From Dermabacter indicis (GTDB lineage: Bacteria > Actinomycetota > Actinomycetes > Actinomycetales > Dermabacteraceae): a DNA stretch of 64,000 nt. A model generated the notes under the pieces. That model made no database searches. It saw only the letters and a list, made by a program, of their open reading frames with translations, and was not told the DNA's origin. Made by a program: the position numbers and the translations under genes. This document shows, one piece after another, positions 34,745 through 44,283 of the stretch (its first letter is position 1; the number at the start of each line of letters is the position of its first letter). The stretch spans positions 252,213 through 316,212 of the forward strand of contig CYUG01000012.1 of NCBI GenBank assembly GCA_001403775.1, written 5' to 3'.

Positions 34745-35758
34745 ATGAATCACCCGGTCAAAGTGCTCATTTCAGGGGGAGCTGGCTACATTGGAAGCAC
34801 GGTTGCTTCTAGGCTTCGAGACGAAGGCTTCGAGGTAGTCGTTCTGGACAACCTCATCACCGGTCGACGTGAGTTCGTTGAGGGCTTGACGTTCTATGAG
34901 GGTGATATCGACGATCGTGCCCTACTAGACCGGATCTATGAGGAGCATCCTGACATCGCAGTCGTGCTTCATTTTGCAGCACTGATAGTGGTTCCCGATT
35001 CGGTTGCGGACCCGCTGGGATACTATGAAGCGAACATCAGCAAGTCTCTGGCGTTCGTGCGCGGATTGATTGCGAACGGCTGTTCGCAGCTTGTGTTTAG
35101 TAGTTCGGCCTCAATCTACGCTGTGAGTGAGGATTTTTCGGTAGACGAGAGCTCAGAACTGGCCCCTACGAGTCCATACGCTAGAAGCAAAGCGATGTTT
35201 GAGGTAATGCTTCAAGACATCGCTGCGGCGAGCGACCTCAACGTACTGTCGTTGCGTTACTTCAATCCCATCGGCTCTGACCCTAAGTTTAGAACCGGGC
35301 TTCAAATAGCTTCGCCCTCGCACGCCCTCGGTAAGTTGATCGAAGCACACCGAGGCGATACTGAATTCCAAATCACGGGCACTGATTATCCCACTCGGGA
35401 CGGTTCGGGAATTAGGGATTATGTCAATGTTTGGGATCTCGCAGAGGCGCATGTTGCTGCAGTAAGGGAGAGTGCAAAAATCGCAGCCGACTCCGCCTAT
35501 CAAGTTATTAACTTGGGCACAGGTGAAGGAACTACCGTTCGTGAGCTAGTCGCCGCGTTCGAGAGCGTGGTTGGGAGGAGTGTGCGTGTCGTTGAAGCTC
35601 CACGTCGTCCTGGCGACAGCGCAGGGGCGTTTACTCGTTCCAGGAAGGCGGCGGAGCTCTTGAACTGGACTGCATCGTCATCTCTTGAGGACGGTATTGC
35701 GAGTACCCTGGAGTGGTTCGAGCGTCGGAAGCTTATACTCCCCGATTTGGCGGACTGA
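34745..35758 (+). CDS. galE: UDP-glucose 4-epimerase
   Basis: A 337-residue short-chain dehydrogenase-type epimerase converting UDP-glucose and UDP-galactose. NAD binding is at VLISGGAGYIGSTVASRL. The catalytic region has FSSSASIYA and SPYARSK (Tyr and Lys), and RDYVNVWDLAEAH follows in the C-half. The length fits GalE at 330-340 residues. ATG at 34745 has GAGGAG 6 bases upstream. G+C is lower than in flanking genes, so it was probably acquired together with the 34205 gene. It may feed surface polysaccharide. Confidence 0.92.
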   Translation: MNHPVKVLISGGAGYIGSTVASRLRDEGFEVVVLDNLITGRREFVEGLTFYEGDIDDRALLDRIYEEHPDIAVVLHFAALIVVPDSVADPLGYYEANISKSLAFVRGLIANGCSQLVFSSSASIYAVSEDFSVDESSELAPTSPYARSKAMFEVMLQDIAAASDLNVLSLRYFNPIGSDPKFRTGLQIASPSHALGKLIEAHRGDTEFQITGTDYPTRDGSGIRDYVNVWDLAEAHVAAVRESAKIAADSAYQVINLGTGEGTTVRELVAAFESVVGRSVRVVEAPRRPGDSAGAFTRSRKAAELLNWTASSSLEDGIASTLEWFERRKLILPDLAD

Positions 35759-36063
35759 GTAGCTGATTCTGACGTGAAGTCTAAGCGCGGGCACGAGAGA
35801 TCAGAGTGGAGAGAGCTCGCAGCATCGCGCTGCGAACCATTATTCTCGTGAACAGGTTCGTGGTCCTCCGGGGTGAGGAGGTCATGACAACACCCATCAC
35901 AACAGGGCCATGAGCCGTTCTACGTCAGCGACGCGACGCTCCCCTTCACCACGAACATTGAAGAGCCCCATAACCTCTATGGAATGCGAGAAGAGGCGCT
36001 CCCCGAAACGGGGAGCGCCTCTTCGGTGCTAACGCCGTCGCGCTAGCGACGAGTCAATGCTGA
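35759..36063. other. Intergenic stretch with a shared terminator
   Basis: No gene seen. It contains a worn GC-poor segment and the bidirectional terminator at 35991-36023. Confidence 0.5.
35991..36023. terminator. Bidirectional terminator between galE and the MT0933-type gene
   Basis: AAGAGGCGCTCCCC pairs with GGGGAGCGCCTCTT, a perfect 14-bp stem. With AA on one side and TT on the other, it serves both converging genes. Confidence 0.85.
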
Positions 36064-36279
36064 TCAGCCGTGGAACTTGTCGAAAGCGTCCTTGCCCTTG
36101 TCGGCACCGCCATCGATCTTGTCGCCGAGCTGGTCGGGGGCGACGTCCTTGGCCTTGTCGGTGGCCTTGTCGATCGCGCCGTCAACCTGCGAGTCGTGCT
36201 CCTTGGCGAAATCCTTGACCTTGTCTTCGTTCTGTTCGAACGCGCCCTTGGCCTTGTTCAGTGCATCATCGAATCCCAT
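36064..36279 (-). CDS. MT0933-type small antitoxin-like protein
   Basis: A 71-residue, highly charged helical protein (ALNKAKGAFEQNEDKVKDFA, then DQLGDKIDGGADKGKDAF), matching the MT0933/Rv0909 antitoxin family by its repeating Lys/Asp pattern and the DKIDGGADKG box. No toxin gene is next to it; the family is often found alone in actinobacteria and may act in stress response. A good ribosome site (AAGGACTTG) precedes the ATG. Confidence 0.8.
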   Translation of the reverse strand: MGFDDALNKAKGAFEQNEDKVKDFAKEHDSQVDGAIDKATDKAKDVAPDQLGDKIDGGADKGKDAFDKFHG

Positions 36280-36472
36280 GTCAAGTCCTTTCCTAGAGTC
36301 TCAACTGCATGAGCCTCCCTTGTGGAAGCTACAACGAAAACGCTAAGGAAGAAACCTGGAGGGTTCGTGAACGTCCCCGGAAGAGGCGCGCAAGGGTAAA
36401 AATGGGGTAAGGAGCGGCGCGCCACATGCCCGCCTCTGCGGATGGGGGTCTTGCCTCGGATACCGTAGGAAG

Positions 36473-39400
36473 GTGAGTTGGTTTGGACGTTCAAAACGCG
36501 CGAAATCTCAGGGCAGCAAAAAGGCCGAGGTTGACGCGCTGACGGCACGCGCGCGCGAAGATCACGCGTGGGTGGGTCAATCCCCGCGATCCGAGGGGGA
36601 TGATGCGGCAAAGAGCACGCAGAAAGTTCCTGCCGAAGGCGGCTCAAGCGCCGTTGAGGAGCCCACACTCGAGATCCGCGAGCCGCAAGGTGCAAGCGAG
36701 ATGCCACATGGGTACACCGAAAGCAGTGTGGACGACACGGGAGCACACGTCTTCACGCCCGCGGATTTTGAGAGCGACCCCGATGGAACAGATCTCCAGG
36801 GCGCCCTCTCGCGTGTGCTCGTGACCGAGGCGAGCCGCGAGGAACGCATCGAAGAGTCGCTCGCGACCTGGCGCACCGCACTCGCCTCGCTCGCCGGCGA
36901 CCACGACTTCCTCACGGATATGCGCTCCGGTGTTTTCCTCGACCTCACAAAATCGCACCCCCAGGGTCTCGCACATCTCTTTGCGAGCCGCGGCTCCACC
37001 CGACTCTCGTCGCTCGTGCGCGAAGAAGCCTCCCGTGAACGCGCGCGCGAAGCTGCTTTTGAGATTCGCGAGAGTGCCCTCGCTCATGCCGAGAACCGAG
37101 GCCTCACGACCTGCCACCTCGCGATCGGCGAGGCCACGTGGACCGATCTCTCGGGCGAGCAGGTACACGCCCCACTTCTGCTGCGCCCCCTCAATCTCCA
37201 CGTGCGCGGTGGTGCGCGCGAAGACATCGACATCGACCTCGACGCCGCGGTTGACCTCAACCCCGTGGTTCTCAGGGCTCTTCGCGACGAAGGCGTGCTG
37301 ATCGATGCGCGCGCCCTGCTCGAACTTACGGACTCCCACCACGGCTTCGACCCGCAGCCGGTGCTCGATGCGTTCCGTTCGCTCGGGGAGCCACTTCCCG
37401 GTTTCCGCGTGTCCCACGCGCTCGTCGTGGGAAATCTCGTGGATGCTTCGGGCCCGATGCTCGAAGACTTCGACGTCCCCGCGACCGATCTCGCAGATCT
37501 CCCCATCATCGGCGCGCTCGCGGGAGATGAGGAATCGCGCGAGGAACTTGCAGCGCAGTCGGGTACGTCTCACGAGGTGCCCGAATCGGTCGCAAGTGCC
37601 GACCCCGATGCGCGCCTCATCGCCGAAAATCTTCAGGATCACCCCGCGCTCGTCGTTCACGGTGCGCCGGGGCGCCCCCTCGCACGCACGGTCGTGGCGT
37701 TTGCGGCTGAGCAAGTTGCCGCTGGCAAACGCGTGCTTCTCGTCTCGCAAAGTTCGAGCCGCCTCGCCGAACTCCAGGGAGCGGTGCAGGATGCGGGTCT
37801 CGAAGACATCCTCCTGAGCCTCGTTCCTGATCCGCACCTCCAGCGCGAGGCGAGCCGCTCAATGCTCCTTTCCCTCGCGAAGGCCAGCTCGTTTGTGCCG
37901 CCCGTGAGCCTTGCGGAACCTGAGGGGCTCGCCGAAGCGCGCGAGGTCCTCACCGGACATGTGGAAGCCATGCACCGCGTGCAGGAGCCGTGGGGCGTGA
38001 GCGCCCACGAGGCAATTAATGAACTCGCCGATCTTGCGCGCCGTCGGCCCGCCCCGCGCACGGGCGTGCGCCTCACGCCGAACGTTGCCCAAGCCATTCT
38101 CAAGGACCGCGCGCGCTATGAGCAGCTCATGCGCGAGGCAGTCGACTCGGGCGCTCTCACGATGGTTCCCGAGGACACCCCGTGGTACGGCGCATCGATT
38201 ACGAGTGAGCACCAGGCGAAGCGCGCGCTCGACCTCGTTACCGAGCTCGATGAGGCGTCGCTCCCACAGCTCATGGAGCACGCCGAGGCGCTTGGCGCGC
38301 CGTGCAATCTTGAAAAGGCGCGTAGCTTCGCGGAGCTTCGCCACACGGTGCGCGTGCTGGACGCCATGCGTTCACTCTTCCGCCACGTACGCCCCGAACT
38401 GTTCAACGAGAAGATCGACATGCTTCTCGCAGCGGTCTCCGATAAGGCCTACCGCGAAGACCACGGCACAGCCATGAGTTTTGGTGAGCGTCGCCGTTGG
38501 AAAAAGCTCGCAAAGTCGATGCTGCAACCCTCGGAAAGCACGGAGAACCTCCGCGCCCACCTCCTTGCCGCGCAGGACATCCACCGCCAATGGGAAGCAA
38601 TCGCGACCGACGCGGGCCTCACACCCGTCGTGCCGAAATCCCTTGGCGAAGTCGAAGCCCTCGTGGGCAGCACGCAAAAGAGTCTTGATGAACTGCAGGT
38701 TCTTCTTGCGGACACCGAGAAAGGCACGGACTTCGACAACACCGAGCTCGGCGCGCTCCACGAGCGCATGAAGGATCTGCACGCGCGCAGCGACGTGCTC
38801 GATGTGCTGCCGCGCCGCACAAAGGTTATGCGCGAGCTTGCGTTCGAGGGCTTCGACGCGCTTCTTCGGGATATTCGCGGACCGGAGATCACCGCGGAAC
38901 TCGCCGTTGCCGAACTGAACCTCGCGTGGTGGGTGAGCGTGCTCGAGTTCATCGCGCGTGCCGAACCGACCCTCTCCCAGTACGACGGCACGAAGCTTTC
39001 CCAGGTAGCCGAGCGTTACCGCCGCCTCGATGAGCAGCACCTCAAGACCGGTCGTTTCCGCGTGCGCAAGCGCGTGGACGAGCTGCTTGTGGAAACTATG
39101 AAGCGCTTCCCGGAGACTTCGCGTAGCGCGATCGTCGAACTCAACACGCCGGGCACGATGAGTGTGCGCGACACCGCCGCGAAGTACCAGGACATCATGT
39201 TCCGCGCGCGGCCGCTGTGGCTCGCGTCGCCGTTCATGGTTCCGCAAATGATTCCTGCCGGTCGACACTTCGACCTCGTGATTCTCGCGGATGCGGCGCG
39301 CCTGCCCACCGCCGCGTCGATCCCCGCGCTTTCGCGTGCGCGTCAAGCCGTGATCGTTGGTGACCCGTTCGACTTCGTCGGCGGTGACGATGTGCGCGCC

Positions 39401-40966
39401 CACCACACGAGCATGGCCCGTTTGCTCGATGAAGCAAGCGAGGTCGCCCCCGTTCTGCGCCTCGTGCGCGATACGCATCCCGCGACCGGTGGCGTGCGAC
39501 GCTTCGTCGAGAACCGCGCGAAAGCTCTCGACGAAGGGTGGGGTGCGCTCCTCGCGCCGCCGAGCCCCGAACACATCGACGATGACACCTTCATTTACGT
39601 CACCGACGGCCGCGGCCCCTTGCGTCACGGCGCCGAGTTCGTGGAATCCACCGACGCCGAGCTGCGCCGCGTCACCGACCTCGTGATCTACCACGCGCGT
39701 CACAATCCGGAGCGATCACTCGCGGTCGTCACCCTCACGCCCACGCATGCGAGGGCGGTCCAGGATTCGATCATGCGATCGGTGAGCCGCCTTCCCGACC
39801 TGCACGATTTCTTCAATCCCGAGCGTGAAGAGTTCTTCACGGTCGTGCCAGCCCAAGCGGCAACCTCGGTTGTTCGCGACGACGTTATCGTCTCGCTCGG
39901 CTTTGGCCTCACCCCGCACGATCGCCTTTTGCACCGCTTCGGTCCCCTTTCGACCGACGCCGGGAGGCGCGCCCTTCTCACGCTTCTCACTCGCGCGCGT
40001 TTCCACACGAGCGTCGTGAGTGCCGTGCGCAGCAGCGACCTTGAGGTCGATAGGCTCCGTACCGACGGTGCTCGTGACCTGCGGCTTTTGCTTGAGTTCC
40101 TCGAGGCAGGCTTTTCGCAGGACGTGCTCGAGGGCGCGGAAGCGGCTGAGCGGGAGGAACCGTCGGACCCCACCGATACGAAGGAAAGTTCCGACGCTAC
40201 CGCCGCCGAAGACGCTGCACCGGCGAGCACCGAAGCGAGTGAGCGCCCCGAAGGGGCAAAGGACACTCCCGAGGATGCCGCCGAGGAAGGCGAGCCGGAA
40301 CGCGATGCCGCGCCCGAAGCCGGTTCTGATTCGCCTGACGCACCCGAGATTCCCGACAGCTCCGAAGCCCTCGTGGCCGATCTCGCGAACCGCCTGTGGC
40401 GCGCCGGCTACACGATCGAACTCGATTACGGGCTCTCGACCGAACGTGTCGAACTCGCGATCGCTCACCCCGAGCTTCCCGGCCGCTACCTCGTGGCCGT
40501 CGCGACCGATGGACCGCGCTATCGTGAGATCACGGATCAGCGGGAGCGTGACCGCTTGAGCGCAGAGCGTCTCGAAGCCGCGGGGTGGACCGTGGAACGC
40601 GTGTGGTCGTGGGCGCTGTTCATTGACCCCGAAGGCGAAGCGGAGCGCGTCATCAAGAGTGTTGAGCGCGCTTACCACGACTATCTCGAGCAGCAGGATC
40701 TCAAGATCGGCCGCGGCGCCGCACGCCACCGCCTCCCGAAGCCGAAGATTCCTGCGGGCCACCCGCTGAGCTTCTACGGACCGGACGATTTCGATCAGGT
40801 CGTCGCCTACATCTGCTCGGACGGTCAGGCACGCCTTTCGGAGCAACTCGCCTCGGAGGTGCGCGAATTCCTCGCGTTTACCGAACGCAGCGTGCTCCTC
40901 GACGTCTCGGTCTCGGCAGCGATCCGCCGCTACATCGCCAAGCAGAACGAAGGCGAGGCGCGGTGA
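36473..40966 (+). CDS. Giant helicase-nuclease-like protein with degenerate motifs
   Basis: A 1497-residue protein built like DUF4011-type SF1 helicases with a C-terminal Vsr/MTES_1575-type nuclease. An N-terminal DUF4011-like part (DLTKSHPQGLAHLFASRGST) comes first. The Walker A site near residue 395 reads VHGAPGRPLART, where GPPGTGKT is expected, so the key Lys is missing. The Walker B region near 933 is FDLVILADAARL instead of DEAS. The late helicase block near 1146 is kept in outline (FGPLSTDAGRRALLTLLTRAR). A disordered acidic linker covers about 1222-1300. The nuclease part has VATDGPRYR where family members have IECDG. It is likely catalytically dead or regulatory. Start GTG near 36473. 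Confidence 0.75.
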   Translation: MSWFGRSKRAKSQGSKKAEVDALTARAREDHAWVGQSPRSEGDDAAKSTQKVPAEGGSSAVEEPTLEIREPQGASEMPHGYTESSVDDTGAHVFTPADFESDPDGTDLQGALSRVLVTEASREERIEESLATWRTALASLAGDHDFLTDMRSGVFLDLTKSHPQGLAHLFASRGSTRLSSLVREEASRERAREAAFEIRESALAHAENRGLTTCHLAIGEATWTDLSGEQVHAPLLLRPLNLHVRGGAREDIDIDLDAAVDLNPVVLRALRDEGVLIDARALLELTDSHHGFDPQPVLDAFRSLGEPLPGFRVSHALVVGNLVDASGPMLEDFDVPATDLADLPIIGALAGDEESREELAAQSGTSHEVPESVASADPDARLIAENLQDHPALVVHGAPGRPLARTVVAFAAEQVAAGKRVLLVSQSSSRLAELQGAVQDAGLEDILLSLVPDPHLQREASRSMLLSLAKASSFVPPVSLAEPEGLAEAREVLTGHVEAMHRVQEPWGVSAHEAINELADLARRRPAPRTGVRLTPNVAQAILKDRARYEQLMREAVDSGALTMVPEDTPWYGASITSEHQAKRALDLVTELDEASLPQLMEHAEALGAPCNLEKARSFAELRHTVRVLDAMRSLFRHVRPELFNEKIDMLLAAVSDKAYREDHGTAMSFGERRRWKKLAKSMLQPSESTENLRAHLLAAQDIHRQWEAIATDAGLTPVVPKSLGEVEALVGSTQKSLDELQVLLADTEKGTDFDNTELGALHERMKDLHARSDVLDVLPRRTKVMRELAFEGFDALLRDIRGPEITAELAVAELNLAWWVSVLEFIARAEPTLSQYDGTKLSQVAERYRRLDEQHLKTGRFRVRKRVDELLVETMKRFPETSRSAIVELNTPGTMSVRDTAAKYQDIMFRARPLWLASPFMVPQMIPAGRHFDLVILADAARLPTAASIPALSRARQAVIVGDPFDFVGGDDVRAHHTSMARLLDEASEVAPVLRLVRDTHPATGGVRRFVENRAKALDEGWGALLAPPSPEHIDDDTFIYVTDGRGPLRHGAEFVESTDAELRRVTDLVIYHARHNPERSLAVVTLTPTHARAVQDSIMRSVSRLPDLHDFFNPEREEFFTVVPAQAATSVVRDDVIVSLGFGLTPHDRLLHRFGPLSTDAGRRALLTLLTRARFHTSVVSAVRSSDLEVDRLRTDGARDLRLLLEFLEAGFSQDVLEGAEAAEREEPSDPTDTKESSDATAAEDAAPASTEASERPEGAKDTPEDAAEEGEPERDAAPEAGSDSPDAPEIPDSSEALVADLANRLWRAGYTIELDYGLSTERVELAIAHPELPGRYLVAVATDGPRYREITDQRERDRLSAERLEAAGWTVERVWSWALFIDPEGEAERVIKSVERAYHDYLEQQDLKIGRGAARHRLPKPKIPAGHPLSFYGPDDFDQVVAYICSDGQARLSEQLASEVREFLAFTERSVLLDVSVSAAIRRYIAKQNEGEAR

Positions 40967-41136
40967 GCGAGAAGAAGCATGCTCGCCGCCCCATCGTCTC
41001 CTCACTCACGGGCAAGCCGATCGAAGTTGCACCCCCGAAGGAGCGCGTGATTCCCACGCGAGCAAAGGCTGATCGCGGTGATGATTCGAACGACGAACGC
41101 CTCATGCGGGACGTCCCGCCGCACTGGGGACGCTAA
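40963..41136 (+). CDS. 57-residue conserved-type small protein
   Basis: A GTG start overlaps the stop of the giant gene by 4 bases, so translation is coupled. The basic head (SEKKHARRPIVSSLTGKPIE) leads to a charged middle and the end LMRDVPPHWGR. Function unknown. Its length is below most gene-calling limits. The tight overlap supports a real gene and a link with the upstream protein. Confidence 0.65.
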   Translation: MSEKKHARRPIVSSLTGKPIEVAPPKERVIPTRAKADRGDDSNDERLMRDVPPHWGR

Positions 41137-41158
41137 CGAGAAAGCAAGGAGACGCGCG

Positions 41159-41998
41159 ATGGCACACCTGAGCGACCTCACCGTGACCGTGATCGGTGCG
41201 GGAAACATGGGCGGCGCGGTCGCGCACGCGATCCGCAAGGCCGGAGTGAGCAAAGACCGGCTCGTTCTCCTTAACTCGAGTGCAGAATCCACGGCGAAGG
41301 CCGCACGCAAGATCAGCGCCACGAACGCGTTCGAGCGATTCGGTTCCGACGCCACCCTCGCCTCCGCCGTTGCCGAATCACACGTGGTCGTGCTCGGCTT
41401 CAAGCCCTACCACCTCGAGTCCGTGGCTCCGATGATCGCCCCGCACGTGCGGGAGGGGGCCCTCATCGTTTCGCTTCTTGCAGGCGCGAGCCTTGAAACG
41501 CTCAGTGACGCGTTCGACGGCCACAGCGCGCTCGTTCGCGCCATGCCGAATACCCCCATCGCCGTCGGTAAGGGCGTCGTGGGCCTCATGCCCGGCGCCC
41601 ACACGAGCGAAAAAGACCGACAACTCGCACGCGCACTTTTCGAAGAGTCAGCGACGGTCGTCGAGGTCCCCGAACACCAGGTCCACGGGGTCATTGGCGC
41701 GGCGGGGAGTGCGAGTGCGTACTTCTTCCTCATCGCCGAAGCCATGATCGATGAGGCCGTTGCCGAAGGCTTTACGCGTGCCGTCGCGACGGACCTCGTC
41801 GTGGGAACCATGCTGGGAAGCGCGACCCTCCTGCACGAAACGGGGGAGGCTCCCACGAGTGCCCGCTACGCCGTGACCTCGCCGGGAGGTGCGACCGCGC
41901 AGGCCACCGCCGCGCTCGAAGAAGGCGGGATCCGGGCGCTCATGGCACGCGGCATGCGGGCGGCTGCCGACACATCGCGCACAATGGAGGAACGCTAG
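41159..41998 (+). CDS. proC: Pyrroline-5-carboxylate reductase
   Basis: A 279-residue enzyme making proline from pyrroline-5-carboxylate with NAD(P)H. The nucleotide loop is TVIGAGNMGGAVAHAIRKAG. VVLGFKPYHLESV and SLLAGASLETL follow, and the C-terminal dimer region has GSATLLHETGEAPTSARYAVTSPGGATAQATAALEEGGIRAL-type sequence conserved in ProC. The ATG at 41159 is preceded by AAGGAGA. The frame upstream to 41078 belongs to the small gene before it. Confidence 0.95.
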   Translation: MAHLSDLTVTVIGAGNMGGAVAHAIRKAGVSKDRLVLLNSSAESTAKAARKISATNAFERFGSDATLASAVAESHVVVLGFKPYHLESVAPMIAPHVREGALIVSLLAGASLETLSDAFDGHSALVRAMPNTPIAVGKGVVGLMPGAHTSEKDRQLARALFEESATVVEVPEHQVHGVIGAAGSASAYFFLIAEAMIDEAVAEGFTRAVATDLVVGTMLGSATLLHETGEAPTSARYAVTSPGGATAQATAALEEGGIRALMARGMRAAADTSRTMEER

Positions 41999-42004
41999 AG
42001 GCGA

Positions 42005-42019
42005 GGCAAGCGTCGGCCC
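42005..42019 (+). repeat. Dispersed 15-mer, weaker copy after proC
   Basis: GGCAAGCGTCGGCCC, in the short gap between proC and the ktrA-type gene; the core GGCAAGCGTCGG is intact. Confidence 0.5.
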
Positions 42020-42040
42020 CCTCGATCTTGCAAGCCCACG

Positions 42041-42709
42041 CTACGGGCGGTTGGAGAAGCGCTCGATCAGCTCGGTGTGACCCGAGACGATGAGCGTGTC
42101 GTGTGAGGAGACGACCGTGTCGGGCTCCGCGTAGGTAAAGTCGCGGCCCGGGGATTTCACACCGACGACCGTCACGCCGTACTTTGTGCGGATATCGGAC
42201 TCGCCGAGGGAGAAGCCTTGGATTTCGCGCGGCGGGTGCATTTTCACGATCGCCCAGCCGTCGTCGAACTCGATGTAGTCGAGAAGACGGCCGTTGACGA
42301 GGTGCGCGACCCTCTGGCCCGCGTCTTTTTCGGGGAAGACGACGTGGTGCGCGCCGATGCGTTCGAGAATCTTGCCGTGCGCGACCGAGATGGCCTTCGC
42401 CCAGATCACCGGGCCTGCGAGGTCCACGAGATTTGCGGTGATGAGCACGCTCGCCTCGATCGATGTGCCCACGCCGACGACGGCGACATCGAAATTGGAC
42501 GCGCCCACCTGGTTGAGCGCTTCGATGTTCGTGGCATCCGCTTCAACAACGTGGGTGAGCTTTCCCGAGTAGTCCTGAACGAGCTCGGCTCGTTTATCGA
42601 TCGCGAGAACGTTCGTGCCGAGGGACTCGAGGTTGAGGGCCATCGACGCCCCGAAGCGGCCGAGGCCGATGATGAGGACGCTGCGGCCGAAGGAACGGGA
42701 GTTTGCCAT
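42041..42709 (-). CDS. K+ uptake regulatory subunit, TrkA/KtrA type
   Basis: A 222-residue RCK protein that gates a potassium channel-like transporter in response to nucleotides. The N-terminal Rossmann fold has VLIIGLGRFGASMALNLESLG and the acidic residue at AIDKRAEL; the C-terminal TrkA-C domain covers about residues 140-220. It lies 19 bases after the transporter gene on the same strand, giving a two-gene operon. Confidence 0.93.
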   Translation of the reverse strand: MANSRSFGRSVLIIGLGRFGASMALNLESLGTNVLAIDKRAELVQDYSGKLTHVVEADATNIEALNQVGASNFDVAVVGVGTSIEASVLITANLVDLAGPVIWAKAISVAHGKILERIGAHHVVFPEKDAGQRVAHLVNGRLLDYIEFDDGWAIVKMHPPREIQGFSLGESDIRTKYGVTVVGVKSPGRDFTYAEPDTVVSSHDTLIVSGHTELIERFSNRP

Positions 42710-42728
42710 GTTTTCCAGCCTAGCGGAC

Positions 42729-44135
42729 TCAGCCGACGACGGGCCGTTCTTCGGGCAGGTGGATGACCCTGCGGCGGCTGCGAAGGGCGAGGGCAGCGCC
42801 GAGAGTCATGGGCCCGATGCGACCCACGTACATGCACACGATGATGACGTACTTCGCGGCGTTGCCGAGATCGCTCGTGATACCGGTGGAGAGCCCCACG
42901 GTGCCGTAGGCGCTCAGCACTTCGAAAAGGACACGGTCGAGCGGATACTCGGTGAGGCGGAGCATGACCCAGGTGGCGATCGCGACGAACAGCACGCTGA
43001 TCACGAGAACGGCGATGGCCTGGCGGATCGTGTCGTAGGGAATGCTACGGCCAAAAATTTCGATGTCGCGGTCGCCTCGCGCTTCCGCAACGATCGACAG
43101 TACGAGGAGGGCGAACGTCGTGACCTTGATGCCGCCGCCCGTGGATCCCGAACCGCCGCCAATGAACATGAGCAGGTCCATGATGAGCCACGTATCGGTG
43201 TTCATTGCCCCGATGTCGAGGGTGGAGAATCCGCCGGAGCGGGTCATGACACTCGCAAAAGTGGAGGAGAGCAGCTTCGTCCCGAAGCTGTGGCCGCCGA
43301 GGGTTGCGGGATTGCTCCACTCGGAAAGAAGAACCCCGGCCGCGCCCGCGACGAGGAGGATGCTCGAGGTCCAGATCGTGAGTTTCGCGTGAAGGCTCCA
43401 GTGCTCGGGAGTGCGCCAATTCTTGACGAGCACGAGGATCACCGGAAAACCGAGCGCCCCCACGAACACGGAGGTGCCGATCGGTATCGAAAACCACGGG
43501 TCGCCGAGGTAGTGCTCGATGCCGCCCACCTCGGGGATGAAGCCCGCGTTGTTGAACGCCGAGATCGCGTAGAACACGGAATTGAAGAGAGCGTATTTCA
43601 GGGTTGTCTCGTGCCGCATGAGGAAGGGCACGAGCGCGATGAACGTTGCGACCTCGAAGCCCGTCGAGGTAAGGACGATCGTGCGGAGAACGCCGCCGAC
43701 TTCGCTCAGCTTCGCCGCCTTGGTTTCGCGCGCCGTGACGATGCGTTGCGCGAGACCCATGTGCCGCATGACGCTCAGGCCGAGGAGAGAGGCGAGCGTG
43801 AGAACGCCGAGACCACCCACCTTGATTGCGACCATGAGCACGACGAGCCCGAACGCTGACCAGTGGGTTTGTGTGGGCACCGTGACGAGGCCGGTGACAC
43901 ACATGGCACTCACCGCCGTGAAAAGCGCATCGACAAAGCGGGTGCGCTGGCCCGAGACGCTCGAGATGGGCAGCTCAAGGATGAGCGTAAACATCAAGAT
44001 CATGGCCGTAAACACGAAAAGCGCGAGTCGCGCGGGTGACGTGCGGGCCGCTTCACGCACGAGGCGCGAAATGAACGAGCCAACCGCGTTGAGGCGGCGC
44101 CGGGGAGTGGGGCGGGGGACGATAGGCGCTCCCAC
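42729..44135 (-). CDS. K+ uptake transporter, TrkH/KtrB type
   Basis: A 468-residue membrane protein with four M1-P-M2-like repeats. Filter-like segments include FVDALFTAVSAMCVTGLVTV, SAFNNAGF, GGGSGSTGGGIKVTT and AYGTVGLSTGIT. It imports K+ (probably with Na+ coupling) together with the RCK subunit encoded after it. The length and the first 40-residue cytoplasmic basic segment (RRRLNAVG) fit KtrB-like proteins of actinobacteria. No regulatory RNA is recognised upstream. Confidence 0.93.
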   Translation of the reverse strand: MGAPIVPRPTPRRRLNAVGSFISRLVREAARTSPARLALFVFTAMILMFTLILELPISSVSGQRTRFVDALFTAVSAMCVTGLVTVPTQTHWSAFGLVVLMVAIKVGGLGVLTLASLLGLSVMRHMGLAQRIVTARETKAAKLSEVGGVLRTIVLTSTGFEVATFIALVPFLMRHETTLKYALFNSVFYAISAFNNAGFIPEVGGIEHYLGDPWFSIPIGTSVFVGALGFPVILVLVKNWRTPEHWSLHAKLTIWTSSILLVAGAAGVLLSEWSNPATLGGHSFGTKLLSSTFASVMTRSGGFSTLDIGAMNTDTWLIMDLLMFIGGGSGSTGGGIKVTTFALLVLSIVAEARGDRDIEIFGRSIPYDTIRQAIAVLVISVLFVAIATWVMLRLTEYPLDRVLFEVLSAYGTVGLSTGITSDLGNAAKYVIIVCMYVGRIGPMTLGAALALRSRRRVIHLPEERPVVG

Positions 44136-44231
44136 GGGGCCTCCTTTCTGCGCGGGTAGGTGGGCCGGGTTTACTCTATTCCCCTTTGGGCGGATCGGGG
44201 TATTTTTGCGGGAGCACGAGTGGGGAACGGG

Positions 44232-44246
44232 GGTCCGACGCTTGCC
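44232..44246 (-). repeat. Dispersed 15-mer, exact copy upstream of the GTPase genes
   Basis: GGTCCGACGCTTGCC, in the divergent region between the K+ transporter and the first GTPase gene. Confidence 0.7.
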
Positions 44247-44283
44247 GGGCCCATCGCGAAGCCCCGTTCGGTAGGCTTATGCC

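Noticed and set aside
36064-36279. Toxin-antitoxin module
   Set aside because: Only the MT0933-type antitoxin-like protein is present; no toxin gene is adjacent, and the neighbouring genes are unrelated.
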